Of a stretch of DNA of 64,000 nucleotides, positions 8,679 through 18,024 are shown one piece after another. How positions within the stretch are numbered: the stretch's first letter is position 1; every line of letters begins with the position of its first letter. The DNA is from Luethyella okanaganae (lineage in GTDB: Bacteria > Actinomycetota > Actinomycetes > Actinomycetales > Microbacteriaceae), in assembly GCF_042660285.1 (NCBI RefSeq), contig NZ_JBHSTP010000002.1, positions 124,001-188,000 of the forward strand, written 5' to 3'. Below the pieces are notes generated by a model, which saw only the letters and a list, made by a program, of their open reading frames with translations, had not been told where the DNA came from and did not search any database. The translations under genes and the position numbers were made by a program.

Positions 8679-10178
8679 TCAATGGCTCCTCGGGAACCCG
8701 AGGTTGATGCCACCGTGGCTCGGGTCGAGCCACCGTGAGGTCACAGCCTTCTCGCGCGTGAAGAACTGCACGCCTTGCCGACCGTACGCTTTGGCGTCGC
8801 CGAACAGTGAGGCCTTCCAGCCACCGAAGGAGTGGTAGGCGACAGGCACGGGGATCGGCACGTTGATGCCGATCATGCCGACCTGCACTTCACGCTGGAA
8901 CCGCCGCGCCGCGCCGCCATCGTTCGTGAAGATGGCGGTGCCGTTGCCGTACGGACTGTCGTTGATGATGGCGAGGCCCTCGTCATAGCCCGCGACGCGC
9001 ACGATCGAGAGCACCGGGCCGAAGATCTCCTCCGTGTAGACCTTCGAGTCGGTGGGAACGTTGTCGATGAGCGTCGGGCCGAGCCAGAATCCGGATGCGT
9101 CGCCGTCGACCTCTACGACCCGACCGTCCACGACGACCGTCGCACCGTCGGCTGCGGCGACGTCGATATAGGTCGCCACCTTGTCGCGATGCGCCCGCGT
9201 GATGAGCGGTCCCATGTCGCAGGACCGGCGGCCGTCGCCCGTGCGCAAGGTGGCCATGCGCTCCTTCACCTTGGCGACGAGCTCATCGGCGACCGAGTCG
9301 ACGGCGAGCACGACGCTGATCGCCATGCAGCGCTCGCCGGCCGAGCCGAAGCCGGCGTTGACGGCGGCGTCGGCGGTCAGATCGAGGTCGGCATCCGGCA
9401 GCACGAGCATATGGTTCTTCGCCCCGCCGAGGGCCTGCACCCGCTTGCCGTTGGCGCTCGCCGTCTCATAGATGTAGTGCGCGATCGGGGTGGAGCCGAC
9501 GAAGGAGATCGAGGCGATGTCAGGATGCACGAGCAGTGCGTCCACCGCCTCTTTGTCGCCGTGGACGACGTTGAACACGCCGTCGGGCAGCCCCGCCTCT
9601 TTCATGAGCGCCGCCATCCAATTGGCTGCTGACGGGTCTTTCTCGCTCGGCTTGAGCACGACCGTGTTTCCCGCCGCGATCGCGATCGGGAAGAACCACA
9701 TCGGCACCATCGCCGGAAAGTTGAACGGACTGATGACACCAACGACCCCCAGCGGCTGACGCACGGAGTAGACGTCGACGCCGGTCGACACGTTCTCGGA
9801 GTACTCGCCCTTCAGCAATTGCGGGATGCCGGTAGCGAACTCGACCACCTCGAGCCCGCGGGCGATCTCGCCGGCCGCGTCGGAGAGCACTTTGCCGTGC
9901 TCTGCGGTGAGGATCTCCGCGAGCTCGGACTTGCGTTGGCCGAGCAGCTCTCGGAATGCGAAGATCACCTGCTGACGTTTGCCGATCGAGGTATCGCTCC
10001 ATGCCGGGAACGCGGTCAGGGCGGCCGCGACGGCCGTTGCGACATCGGCGGCAGTGCCGAGTCGCACATTCTTCTGCACGACGCCCTTCGCCGGGTCGAA
10101 GACGGGGGCGGTACGGGCGGACTCGCCCGCGACGCTCGCGCCGTCGATCCAGTGGTCGAGCACGGGGATGTCGGTCAT
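8679..10178 (-). CDS. mmsA: CoA-acylating (methyl)malonate-semialdehyde dehydrogenase
   Basis: 499 residues, an aldehyde dehydrogenase fold. It converts malonate (or methylmalonate) semialdehyde with NAD+ and CoA to acetyl-CoA (or propionyl-CoA) plus CO2. Catalytic Cys284 is in GERCMA, and residues 251-256 read GGAKNH, where ordinary aldehyde dehydrogenases carry the general-base Glu; that Asn form marks this CoA-dependent subfamily. A strong AAAGGAG precedes the ATG. As the last gene of the pyrimidine operon it takes the semialdehyde made by the aminotransferase next to it. Confidence 0.93.
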   Translation of the reverse strand: MTDIPVLDHWIDGASVAGESARTAPVFDPAKGVVQKNVRLGTAADVATAVAAALTAFPAWSDTSIGKRQQVIFAFRELLGQRKSELAEILTAEHGKVLSDAAGEIARGLEVVEFATGIPQLLKGEYSENVSTGVDVYSVRQPLGVVGVISPFNFPAMVPMWFFPIAIAAGNTVVLKPSEKDPSAANWMAALMKEAGLPDGVFNVVHGDKEAVDALLVHPDIASISFVGSTPIAHYIYETASANGKRVQALGGAKNHMLVLPDADLDLTADAAVNAGFGSAGERCMAISVVLAVDSVADELVAKVKERMATLRTGDGRRSCDMGPLITRAHRDKVATYIDVAAADGATVVVDGRVVEVDGDASGFWLGPTLIDNVPTDSKVYTEEIFGPVLSIVRVAGYDEGLAIINDSPYGNGTAIFTNDGGAARRFQREVQVGMIGINVPIPVPVAYHSFGGWKASLFGDAKAYGRQGVQFFTREKAVTSRWLDPSHGGINLGFPRSH

Positions 10179-10257
10179 GAATGACTCCTTTTAATTGTCT
10201 ATCTCCGACGAGCGAGGTCTCTGACGAGCAACGGGATGCGGCCGGGTTCCGGCATGC

Positions 10258-11586
10258 TCAGCCGGCTGACGGCAGATCGAGGCCGAGCACCTCGTCGTAG
10301 ATCGCGAGCGCCTCAGCGACCTCGTCGTCGGTGACGACGCACGGCGGCACGACGTGGATGCGGTTGTCGGCGAGGAATGGCAGCAGTCCGCGCCGCAGAA
10401 GCTCGGCCTTCAGCCGGGCCATCACGGCCGCGCTCACCGGCTCGCGCGTCTCACGGTCGGCCACGAGCTCGAGCGCCCAGAAGACGCCCTCACCGCGCAC
10501 CTCACCGACGAGCGGATGCCGCTCGGCGAGGTGAGCGAGACCGTCTGCGAGCAGTTCTCTGCCCACGCGCGCTGCGTTCTCGACGATGCCCTCCGACTCC
10601 ATCGCGTCGAGTGCGCCGACGATCGATGCCATGGCGAGCGGATGCCCACTGTAGGTGAGCCCGCCGGGAAAGACGGTCTCGTCGAAGTCGCGTGCGATCG
10701 GCTCCGAGATGACCACTCCGCCCGCCGGCACGTAGCCGGAATTGACTCCTTTGGCGAAGGTGATCAGATCGGGCACGACGTCGTAGCCGTCGAAGGCGAA
10801 CCAGCGCCCGGTTCGACCGAACCCCGCCATAACCTCGTCGAGGATGAGCATGATGCCATAGCGATCAGCGATCGCCCGAACCCCCACGAGGTAGCCGGGC
10901 GGCGGGATGAGCACACCGGCCGTGCCGGGAATCGTCTCGAGCAGGATGGCCGCGATCGTCGTGGCGCCCTCGCTCTGCACCACGCGCTCCACGTGACGCA
11001 GAGCACGTTCCGACTCCTGCTCCGGCGTCTCCGCCCAGAACTCGCTGCGATAGAGGTAGGGGCCGAAGAAGTGCACGTGCCCCCGCGCGAACTCGTTGGG
11101 AAAACGCCGCCAGTCACCCGTCGAGACGATGGCCGCGCCGGTATTGCCGTGGTAGGAGCGATACGTCGAGAGCACCTTGTCCCGACCCGTGTGCAGCCTA
11201 GCGAGGCGGATCGCGTTCTCGTTGGCATCCGCGCCACCGTTCGTGAAGAACACCCTCTCGAACCCCGCTGGCGCCCGGGCGGCGATGCGCTTGGCCGCCT
11301 CACCGCGAGCCAGGTTGGCGGTCGCCGGCGACACCATCGTCAGCAGCTCGGCCTGTTCCCTGATCGCGGCGACGACGGCAGGATGCTGGTGCCCGATGTT
11401 CACGTTGACCAACTGGCTCGAGAAGTCGAGGTAGCGGCGTCCGGCATGATCCCAGACGCGGGAGCCTGTGCCGCCGGCGATGACGAGAGGGTCGGGACCG
11501 GCCTGAGCCGACCAGGAGTGGAACACGTGCGCCCGGTCGAGTTCACGAGCGAGCTCGTCGAGCTCCGGCCTCGGGGTGTCTGACAT
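10258..11586 (-). CDS. Class III aminotransferase, likely beta-alanine:pyruvate type
   Basis: About 442 residues, PLP-dependent fold type I. The Schiff-base lysine is in TFAKGVNSGY and the cofactor aspartate in LILDEVMAGFGR. In this operon the expected substrate is beta-alanine (or 3-aminoisobutyrate), giving malonate semialdehyde for MmsA. Two starts are possible, 11604 and 11586; I prefer 11586 because AGATGGA is spaced 6 nt before it. Specificity cannot be fixed from sequence; taurine- or GABA-type activity remains possible. It lies 79 bp before mmsA. Confidence 0.87.
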   Translation of the reverse strand: MSDTPRPELDELARELDRAHVFHSWSAQAGPDPLVIAGGTGSRVWDHAGRRYLDFSSQLVNVNIGHQHPAVVAAIREQAELLTMVSPATANLARGEAAKRIAARAPAGFERVFFTNGGADANENAIRLARLHTGRDKVLSTYRSYHGNTGAAIVSTGDWRRFPNEFARGHVHFFGPYLYRSEFWAETPEQESERALRHVERVVQSEGATTIAAILLETIPGTAGVLIPPPGYLVGVRAIADRYGIMLILDEVMAGFGRTGRWFAFDGYDVVPDLITFAKGVNSGYVPAGGVVISEPIARDFDETVFPGGLTYSGHPLAMASIVGALDAMESEGIVENAARVGRELLADGLAHLAERHPLVGEVRGEGVFWALELVADRETREPVSAAVMARLKAELLRRGLLPFLADNRIHVVPPCVVTDDEVAEALAIYDEVLGLDLPSAG

Positions 11587-11652
11587 GTCTGTTCCATCTT
11601 TCATTTGCGGCGCGGCGTGCGCTGATGCCGCACGCCGCGCCGGTACGGACTA

Positions 11653-12798
11653 CTAGTTGCCACCCTCGGTGAGGGTGACCTCGATGGGCGCGAAATCCGC
11701 ACCCTTCACGTCGACGCCGTCCGCCAGGAGCTCATCCAATGCCTTCTGCACGTACTCGTTGGTGTGGGCGGTCGTCGGCGGTTCTGCCGTGATGATGGTC
11801 GCGCCGGTCTCGTTCTTCGTCTTCATGGCGATGTCGACCGTCTGCTGCCACGAGGCCTTGTCGATCAGCCCGATGCCAGCGGCCGACGGCCAGATCAGCT
11901 TGTTGACCTCGTTCGTCATCCACAGTTGATGGCTCGCGCCGAGCGTCGATCCGGATGCCGTGACAATCTCCGCGGCCTTCTCGGGGTTGTCCTTCGCAAA
12001 GATCCAGCCTTTGATCGCGGCCTTGATGAACTTGACCGTCGTGTCCTGGTAGGCCGTGTCGGCGGCGAGCCGGTCCGCATCCGCCCAGATCGCGTCCTGC
12101 AGCATGGCCGTGCCGACATCGTTCCAGTTGATGACGTTGAGCTCGGACGGCTGGTAGAGCTTGCCGGTCGTCGGGTTGATCGTCTCGAGCACCTGGGCGT
12201 ACTCGTTGTAGGTCATCGCCTGTGCGGCGTCGATGTCGCCCGCGAGGAATCCATTCATGTCGAAGGCCTGCTGCACGAGCGAGATGTCGCTCAACTGCAC
12301 GCCGTCCTTCTGCATGCCGGCGAAGAGCTCCCACTCGTTGCCGTAACCCCAGCTGCCGACGTTCTTGCCCTTGAGGTCGGCCGGGGTGGTGATGTTCTTG
12401 TCCGTGAACGAGATCTGCGTCGTGGCGCTGCGCTCGAAGATCTGCGCGACGTCGGTGATGTTGGCTCCCTGCTCGATCGATCCGAGCACCTTGGGAACCC
12501 AGGAGATCGCGTAGTCGGCATCGCCGGCGGCGAGCACATCCTGTGGAACGATGTCCGCCCCGCCCTCGAGGATTTCGACGTCGAGGCCCTCATCCTCGAA
12601 ATAGCCCTGGTCGACGGCCGCATAGTAACCGGCGAACTGCGCCTGTGCGAACCACTGGAGCTGGAGCTTCACGGGAGTGAGTCCGCCGCCACTGCCGCTG
12701 TCGGTGGCCGGCCCGCTTGCGCTGCATCCGCTCAGAATCAACGCGGATGCCGCGGCGAGCGCGCCGATCCCGGTGATGAGCTTCGTGCTGTGCTTCAT
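11653..12798 (-). CDS. NMT1/THI5-like ABC transporter substrate-binding lipoprotein
   Basis: 381 residues with a lipoprotein signal (lipobox LSGC, Cys25) followed by a Ser/Gly linker and an NMT1/THI5-type binding fold. This fold binds pyrimidine precursors in thiamine pathways and also other small ring compounds and sulfonates. With dihydropyrimidinase in the same operon, a pyrimidine or pyrimidine breakdown product is the likely ligand. GGAGGAACAG precedes the ATG. It follows the permease gene (12872-13642) by 73 bp. Confidence 0.88.
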   Translation of the reverse strand: MKHSTKLITGIGALAAASALILSGCSASGPATDSGSGGGLTPVKLQLQWFAQAQFAGYYAAVDQGYFEDEGLDVEILEGGADIVPQDVLAAGDADYAISWVPKVLGSIEQGANITDVAQIFERSATTQISFTDKNITTPADLKGKNVGSWGYGNEWELFAGMQKDGVQLSDISLVQQAFDMNGFLAGDIDAAQAMTYNEYAQVLETINPTTGKLYQPSELNVINWNDVGTAMLQDAIWADADRLAADTAYQDTTVKFIKAAIKGWIFAKDNPEKAAEIVTASGSTLGASHQLWMTNEVNKLIWPSAAGIGLIDKASWQQTVDIAMKTKNETGATIITAEPPTTAHTNEYVQKALDELLADGVDVKGADFAPIEVTLTEGGN

Positions 12799-12871
12799 CT
12801 GTTCCTCCTTCTGGTGCTGACTGGTGCTGACATGGTGTGGTGCTTCGCCGTCGTGAGTTCAGGACGGACGT

Positions 12872-13642
12872 CTAGGCGGCCGGACGGTGCCGGGAGGCGA
12901 GGCTTTCGAGACCGAGGGTGACGCAGTAGAACACGAGTCCGAGCACGATCGAGCCGAGCACGTAGGCCCAGGCGAGCGCGTAGTTGCTCGCGCTCGCCGC
13001 CGAGGTGATCGCCTTGCCGAGGCCGCCGACCGGGCCACCGAAATACTCGGCGACGAGGGCCGAGATGACGGCGAGCGACGAGGCGACGCGCAGCCCCGTG
13101 AAGACGAACGGCAGCGCCGTGGGCAGGGTGATGGCTCGGGTGGCCTGCCATGGACTCGCCGCGTAGACCTTCATCAGATCGCGATGCACGGCACGCACCT
13201 GGCGCAGGCCGCGCAACGAGTTCAGGTAGACGGGGATGAAGACGGCGATCCCCGCGACGATCTGCCGCGCGGTCTCTGCACCAGCCCCGAACATCGTGTA
13301 GAGCACGGGGGCGAGTGCGACGATGGGGATGACCGCGAGCGCGGCGACGACCGCGACGGACAGCTCGTCGACGACGGGCGCGACAGCCGCGACGGTCGCG
13401 AACGACACGCCGAGGATGCCGCCTATGAGGAGGCCGACGATGGCGTTCGCACCGGTCACGACCGACGTTTCCCACACCGTGGGCAGGTTGTTCGCGAACT
13501 GCGTTCCGATCGCGACAGGACTCGGCAGCACGAACGGCTTGATCTGCAGCAGAATCACAGACAGCTGCCAGATGACCACGGCGCCGAGGCCGAGCACGAG
13601 TGGGGCCGCGACCGCCCGACCCCGGGCGACGGAGCCCTTCAT
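12872..13642 (-). CDS. ABC transporter permease (SsuC/ThiX-like), first of two
   Basis: 256-residue inner-membrane permease with six or so helices and a binding-protein-dependent transport domain; the coupling loop is around ALRVASSLAVISALVAEYF. The ATG overlaps the ATPase stop by 4 nt (ATGA). It pairs with the second permease at 14499-15464 and the ATPase at 13639-14502 to make a heteromeric importer. Confidence 0.87.
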   Translation of the reverse strand: MKGSVARGRAVAAPLVLGLGAVVIWQLSVILLQIKPFVLPSPVAIGTQFANNLPTVWETSVVTGANAIVGLLIGGILGVSFATVAAVAPVVDELSVAVVAALAVIPIVALAPVLYTMFGAGAETARQIVAGIAVFIPVYLNSLRGLRQVRAVHRDLMKVYAASPWQATRAITLPTALPFVFTGLRVASSLAVISALVAEYFGGPVGGLGKAITSAASASNYALAWAYVLGSIVLGLVFYCVTLGLESLASRHRPAA

Positions 13643-14502
13643 CGCTCGACCCCCAATGCACCCGACGTCGGCGCCCCGTGGAGCAGTTCGCGAACCGCGC
13701 CGACCGACTCGAAGAAGGCGGCGTGCTCGCGCAGCGCCTCACCTCGGGCGTCTGCGGTGCCGAGCTTGACCGGCAGCACCTCGCGGATGCGCCCGGGCCG
13801 CGGCGACATCACGACGACACGGTCGGAGAGGAACACCGCCTCGGGGATCGAGTGCGTGACGAATACCACCGCGGCGCCGGTCTCTGCGCAGATGCGCACG
13901 AGCTCGTTCTGCATGCGCTCGCGAGTCATCTCGTCGAGGGCTCCGAAGGGCTCGTCCATGAGGAGCAGCCTGGGACGCTCGGCGAGGGCACGAGCGATCG
14001 CGACGCGCTGCTGCATGCCGCCGGAGAGCTGGTCGGGGAACTTCTCGGCGAAGTCCCCCAGGCCGACGAGTTCGAGCAGTTCCGAGGCACGGGCTTTGCG
14101 CACCGCGGCGCCGACCCCGTGCAGTTCGAGCGGGAGCTCGATGTTGGCCGCGACGGAACGCCACGGCAGCAGTCCGGCCTGCTGGAACGCGATGCCGTAC
14201 TCCTGGTCGATGCGCGCCTGACGCGCACTCTTGCCGAACACGGTGATGGTTCCGGCCGTGGGGGTGTCGAGATCCGCGATGAGGCGCAGAAGCGTGCTCT
14301 TGCCGCAACCCGATGGGCCGATCAGCGAGACGAACTCGCCCGGAGCGACAACGAGGTCGATCTGCTCGAGCGCGTTCACCGCTCTCTCGGCCCTCTTGCC
14401 CGCGAAGATGCGACCTACTCCCGAGACGACCACGGCGGGCGATCCGGCGTCGAGAGGATCGGTCGACGCGACGCCGGACCCGGCCGGAACGGACTCGATC
14501 AT
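13639..14502 (-). CDS. ABC transporter ATP-binding protein (SsuB/TauB-like)
   Basis: 287 residues. Walker A is GPSGCGKST, the signature is LSGGMQQR and Walker B is LLLMDEPFGALDE. The start is set at the ATG at 14502, which overlaps the permease stop as ATGA; a longer open frame upstream encodes an Arg-rich stretch without family resemblance. It drives the nitrate/sulfonate/pyrimidine-type importer of this operon. Confidence 0.9.
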   Translation of the reverse strand: MIESVPAGSGVASTDPLDAGSPAVVVSGVGRIFAGKRAERAVNALEQIDLVVAPGEFVSLIGPSGCGKSTLLRLIADLDTPTAGTITVFGKSARQARIDQEYGIAFQQAGLLPWRSVAANIELPLELHGVGAAVRKARASELLELVGLGDFAEKFPDQLSGGMQQRVAIARALAERPRLLLMDEPFGALDEMTRERMQNELVRICAETGAAVVFVTHSIPEAVFLSDRVVVMSPRPGRIREVLPVKLGTADARGEALREHAAFFESVGAVRELLHGAPTSGALGVER

Positions 14503-15464
14503 GCTGGCACCTCTCCTCGACGGTATCGGCGCAGGAAAAGCCCGAGTACTCCGACGCAGCCGGCGGCGACCAGTCCGACGAGCACAGCTCCGAAGATGGG
14601 CGCCCACGGCTTGGCCGGGTCGCCGCCGGCTGCCGCGGCGAACTCCACGATCATGCGGCCGATCCCGCCACGCAGCCCGATCGACACTTCGGCGACGATC
14701 GTGCCGATCACGGCGGATGCCGCTGCGAGACGCAATGCCGGCAGGAGGTAGGGCACGCTAGCCGGCAGCCGGAGCCGCAGGAGGGTGCGCCACCAGCCGA
14801 CGGCATAGCTGTGCATGAGCTCGACGTGGTTCGTGTCGGGCGAGCCGAGCCCCCGCAGCGCGCCGATCGAGACTGGGAAGAACGCCAGATAAGAGGCGAT
14901 GAGCGCGACCGACATCCAGTTCTGCCACTGGAGATCCCCGAACTCGAGCTGAGACCCCCACCGTCGCACGAGCGGCGCGAGCGCGATGAGCGGAACGGTC
15001 TGGCTGAGGATGATCCAGGGCAGCAACGCGGATTCGGCTGTGCGGAAACGCTGCATGAGCAGAGCGAGCAGCAACCCGACGGCGAGGCCGGTGAACCAGC
15101 CGACCGCGGCGATGCCGAGGCTGAAGGCCGACGCCTGCAGCACGGCGAGCCACATCGGCAGCGAACCGGCAGCCGACGAGACGGGCTCGAACAGTCGGGT
15201 GACCATGTCCAAGACGTGAGGCATCGCGAGATCCGTCGTGCGGGGAAGCACCGTGACTCTCGCGATCACGACTCCATCGGCCGGCCCGAGAAACTTGTAG
15301 AGCTCCCAGGCCCCGGCCAGCAGCAGGATGCCGGCGGCAGCCACGCCGAAGCGACTCCAGGCCCGGCCGGGAGAGCGGTCGCGGATCACGGCTTGGCTCG
15401 TCGAAGGCCCACTGCTCGGGGCCGCCAGCCCGTAGGAGCTCGTGCGCGCCACGCCGGCGGTCAT
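14499..15464 (-). CDS. ABC transporter permease, second of two
   Basis: 321 residues with an unusually long hydrophilic N-terminus (~40 residues) before the first helix, then a binding-protein-dependent transport permease domain. The ATG overlaps the LLM stop by 4 nt (ATGA), and its own stop overlaps the ATPase start the same way. The presence of two unlike permeases suggests a heterodimeric channel. Confidence 0.87.
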   Translation of the reverse strand: MTAGVARTSSYGLAAPSSGPSTSQAVIRDRSPGRAWSRFGVAAAGILLLAGAWELYKFLGPADGVVIARVTVLPRTTDLAMPHVLDMVTRLFEPVSSAAGSLPMWLAVLQASAFSLGIAAVGWFTGLAVGLLLALLMQRFRTAESALLPWIILSQTVPLIALAPLVRRWGSQLEFGDLQWQNWMSVALIASYLAFFPVSIGALRGLGSPDTNHVELMHSYAVGWWRTLLRLRLPASVPYLLPALRLAAASAVIGTIVAEVSIGLRGGIGRMIVEFAAAAGGDPAKPWAPIFGAVLVGLVAAGCVGVLGLFLRRYRRGEVPA

Positions 15465-16516
15465 GCCTTCGCCGTGATGTGCTCAGACAGGGCGGGGATG
15501 ATGGTCTCCCCGTAGACCCGCAGAGTCTCCTCTTTGTTGTCGTGCTGCAGGTATCCGGCGAACTGGTCGACGCCGAGCTCCTTGAGCCGGGTGAGCTTCT
15601 CGATGTGATCATCGGCCGTGCCGAGCACGCAGAAGCGGTCGACGATCTCGTCGGGCACGAAGGCGGTGTGGGTGTTGCCCGCCCGGCCGTGCTCGTTGTA
15701 GTCGTAGTCCTCGCGCCCGCGGATGTAGTCGGTGAGCGCCTGCGGAACCACACCGCTGCCCGAGCCCACCCCACCGCCGCCCGAGCCCGTCGAAGGGTCG
15801 CCGTACTTCGCCACGATGTCGGCCACGTGGTTTCCCACCATCCCGCCGAACCAGCGGCACTGCTCGCGCATGTGCCCCCAGTCCGCCCCGATGTACATCG
15901 GGGCGGCGATGCAGAACGTGATCGACATCGGGTCGCGCCCGGCGTTGTCGGCTGCATCCCGCACGGCCGCGATCATCCAGGCCGCGATGTCAAGGTCGGC
16001 GAGTTGCAGGATGAAGCCGTCGCCGACCTCACCCGCGAGCTTGAGCGCGAGCGGGCCGTAGGCGGCTACCCATACCTCGAGCTGCGAACCGGTGCTCCAC
16101 GGGAACCGCAGGGTGGCCCCGTTGTACTCGACCGGCCGCGAGTTGGCGAGCTCGCGGATGACGTGGATCGACTCGCGCAGCGTCTTGAGCGTCGTCGGCG
16201 CCCCATTGGTGACCCGCACCGCGGAGTCGCCTCGCCCGATTCCACAGATGGTACGGTTGCCGTACATCTCGTTGAGCGTCGCATAGATCGACGCCGTGAC
16301 CGTCCAGTCGCGCGTCGCCGGATTCGTCACCATCGGGCCGACCATGACCTTGCGCGTCTCGGCCAGGATCCGGCTGTAGATCACATACGGCTCCTGCCAC
16401 AGCAGATGCGAGTCGAAGGTCCACACGTGCGTGAAGCCGTGGTCTTCGGCGAGCTTGGCGAGCTGCACCGTCCGCGCCGACGGCGGATTGCACTGGAGTA
16501 CTGCTCCGAATTCCAT
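15461..16516 (-). CDS. LLM-class flavin/F420-dependent oxidoreductase of the pyrimidine operon
   Basis: 351 residues, bacterial luciferase-like TIM barrel, resembling the TIGR03842 group of putative F420-dependent enzymes whose function is unknown. It starts with EFGAVLQCNPP and has the GRGDSAVR segment of the family. GAGGAG precedes the ATG. It is the only redox enzyme in an operon that begins at dihydropyrimidine hydrolysis, so it may reduce a pyrimidine ring, or act on another side metabolite. A Gly/Ser-rich stretch at residues 241-257 looks inserted. Cofactor use (F420 or FMN) cannot be settled from sequence. Confidence 0.82.
   Translation of the reverse strand: MEFGAVLQCNPPSARTVQLAKLAEDHGFTHVWTFDSHLLWQEPYVIYSRILAETRKVMVGPMVTNPATRDWTVTASIYATLNEMYGNRTICGIGRGDSAVRVTNGAPTTLKTLRESIHVIRELANSRPVEYNGATLRFPWSTGSQLEVWVAAYGPLALKLAGEVGDGFILQLADLDIAAWMIAAVRDAADNAGRDPMSITFCIAAPMYIGADWGHMREQCRWFGGMVGNHVADIVAKYGDPSTGSGGGGVGSGSGVVPQALTDYIRGREDYDYNEHGRAGNTHTAFVPDEIVDRFCVLGTADDHIEKLTRLKELGVDQFAGYLQHDNKEETLRVYGETIIPALSEHITAKA
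15783..15797. repeat. Palindromic-repeat-like insert inside the LLM gene
   Basis: GAGCCCGTCGAAGGG (read as PSTGSG in the gene) starts a low-complexity stretch that continues to about 15746 and encodes Gly/Ser repeats. Similar CCCTTCGAC-GGCTC words are known as dispersed repeats in many bacterial genomes. No second copy was found in this window. Confidence 0.45.
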
Positions 16517-16557
16517 GTGACTCCTCAGTTCGGTTCCGGACCTGACCGGCTCGTGAC

Positions 16558-17994
16558 TCAGATCAGGTATTGGCTCAGTTCGCGCTTGACGAAGCGTCCG
16601 TCACCCGCTACGCCGAGGTAGGCGTCGTCGTCGATCACGACTTTGCCGCGCGAGAGCACGGTGTCGACATGACCGTCGATCTCGTAACCCTCCCAGGCCG
16701 AGTGATCCATACTCATGTGGTGACTCTTGCCATACCCGATGGAGGTGTGCCCGTCTGGGTCGTAGATCACCACATCGGCATCCGCGCCCGGCGCGATGAC
16801 GCCCTTGCGGCCGTAGAGGCCGAACATCCGTGCCGGCGTCGCGCTCGTGATCTCCACCCAGCGCTCCAGCGAGATCCGACCGTCGACGACGCCCTGGTAG
16901 AGCAGATCGATGCGGTGCTCGACGGAACCGATGCCGTTGGGGATCTTGGAGAAGTCGCCCAGGCCGAGATCCTTCTGGCCTTTCATGCAGAACGGGCAGT
17001 GATCGGTCGAGACCATCTGCAGGTCGTTGGTGCGCAGAGCCTTCCACAGCTCGTCCCGGTGATGCTCGTGTCTGGAGCGCAGCGGCGTCGAGCACACCCA
17101 TTTGGCACCCTCGAAGTTGCCCCACTCCGCACTGGAAGCCCCGAGGTTGTCCTCGAGCGAGAGGTACAGATACTGCGGGCAGGTCTCGCCGAAGACGTTC
17201 TGGCCGTCGTCGCGCGCTGCGGCGAGCTGCTCGACGGCCTGCTTGGCCGAGACGTGCACGACATAGAGCGGGGCCCCGGTGAGATTGGCGAGCATGATCG
17301 CCCGGTGCGTCGCCTCCTCCTCCATCTGCCAGGCCCTGGCCACTCCGTGGTAGTACGGGTCTGTCTTGCCCTGGGCGATCAACTGCTCGACGAGCACATC
17401 GATCGCCGGGCCGTTCTCGGCATGCATCATCGTGAGCAGTCCCGTGTCGTGCGACTTCTGCATCGCTCGCAGGATCTGCGCGTCGTCGCTGTAGAACACC
17501 CCGGGATACGCCATGAACAGCTTGAAGCTCGTGACGCCCTCGTCGACGAGGCCGTCCATGGCCTGCAGCGAGTCGGCGTCGACATCGCCGATGATCTGGT
17601 GGAAACCGTAGTCGATGGCGCAGTTTCCCGCGGCCTTCTCATGCCAGGCCGCGAGCCCGTCCATCACGCGCTGACCGTGGCTCTGCACGGCGAAGTCGAT
17701 GATGGTCGTCGTCCCGCCCCAGGCGGCAGCCCGGGTTCCGGTCTCGAAGGTGTCGGATGCCGCTGTGCCGCCGAACGGCAGCTCCATGTGGGTGTGGGCG
17801 TCGATCCCTCCCGGAATGACGTATTTTCCCGTGGCGTCGATCACGCGATCGACGCCCGCCTTGAGGTCGGAGCCGAGCAGCACGCTACCCTGCTCCAGTA
17901 CCGCGACGATGCGCTCGCCGTCGATGAGCACATCGGCCCGGCCACGGCCGGTCGAGCTCACGACGGTTCCGCCTGTGACGAGTGTCGTGGTCAT
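16558..17994 (-). CDS. hydA: Dihydropyrimidinase / D-hydantoinase
   Basis: 478 residues, amidohydrolase fold. It opens dihydrouracil or dihydrothymine to N-carbamoyl-beta-alanine or N-carbamoyl-3-aminoisobutyrate. Metal ligands are visible: HTH in GGIDAHTHMELPFGG, the lysine to be carboxylated in SFKLFMAYPG, His in MHAENGP and in VVHVS, and Asp in STDHCPF. AGGAGG precedes the ATG at 17994. It is the second gene of the operon, 30 bp after the amidohydrolase that uses its product. Confidence 0.95.
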   Translation of the reverse strand: MTTTLVTGGTVVSSTGRGRADVLIDGERIVAVLEQGSVLLGSDLKAGVDRVIDATGKYVIPGGIDAHTHMELPFGGTAASDTFETGTRAAAWGGTTTIIDFAVQSHGQRVMDGLAAWHEKAAGNCAIDYGFHQIIGDVDADSLQAMDGLVDEGVTSFKLFMAYPGVFYSDDAQILRAMQKSHDTGLLTMMHAENGPAIDVLVEQLIAQGKTDPYYHGVARAWQMEEEATHRAIMLANLTGAPLYVVHVSAKQAVEQLAAARDDGQNVFGETCPQYLYLSLEDNLGASSAEWGNFEGAKWVCSTPLRSRHEHHRDELWKALRTNDLQMVSTDHCPFCMKGQKDLGLGDFSKIPNGIGSVEHRIDLLYQGVVDGRISLERWVEITSATPARMFGLYGRKGVIAPGADADVVIYDPDGHTSIGYGKSHHMSMDHSAWEGYEIDGHVDTVLSRGKVVIDDDAYLGVAGDGRFVKRELSQYLI

Positions 17995-18024
17995 CAGACT
18001 CTGCCTCCTCTGCGCGGATGCCGG

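Noticed and set aside
15461..16516. RutA-type uracil monooxygenase
   Set aside because: No other rut genes are present, and dihydropyrimidinase in the operon implies the reductive route.
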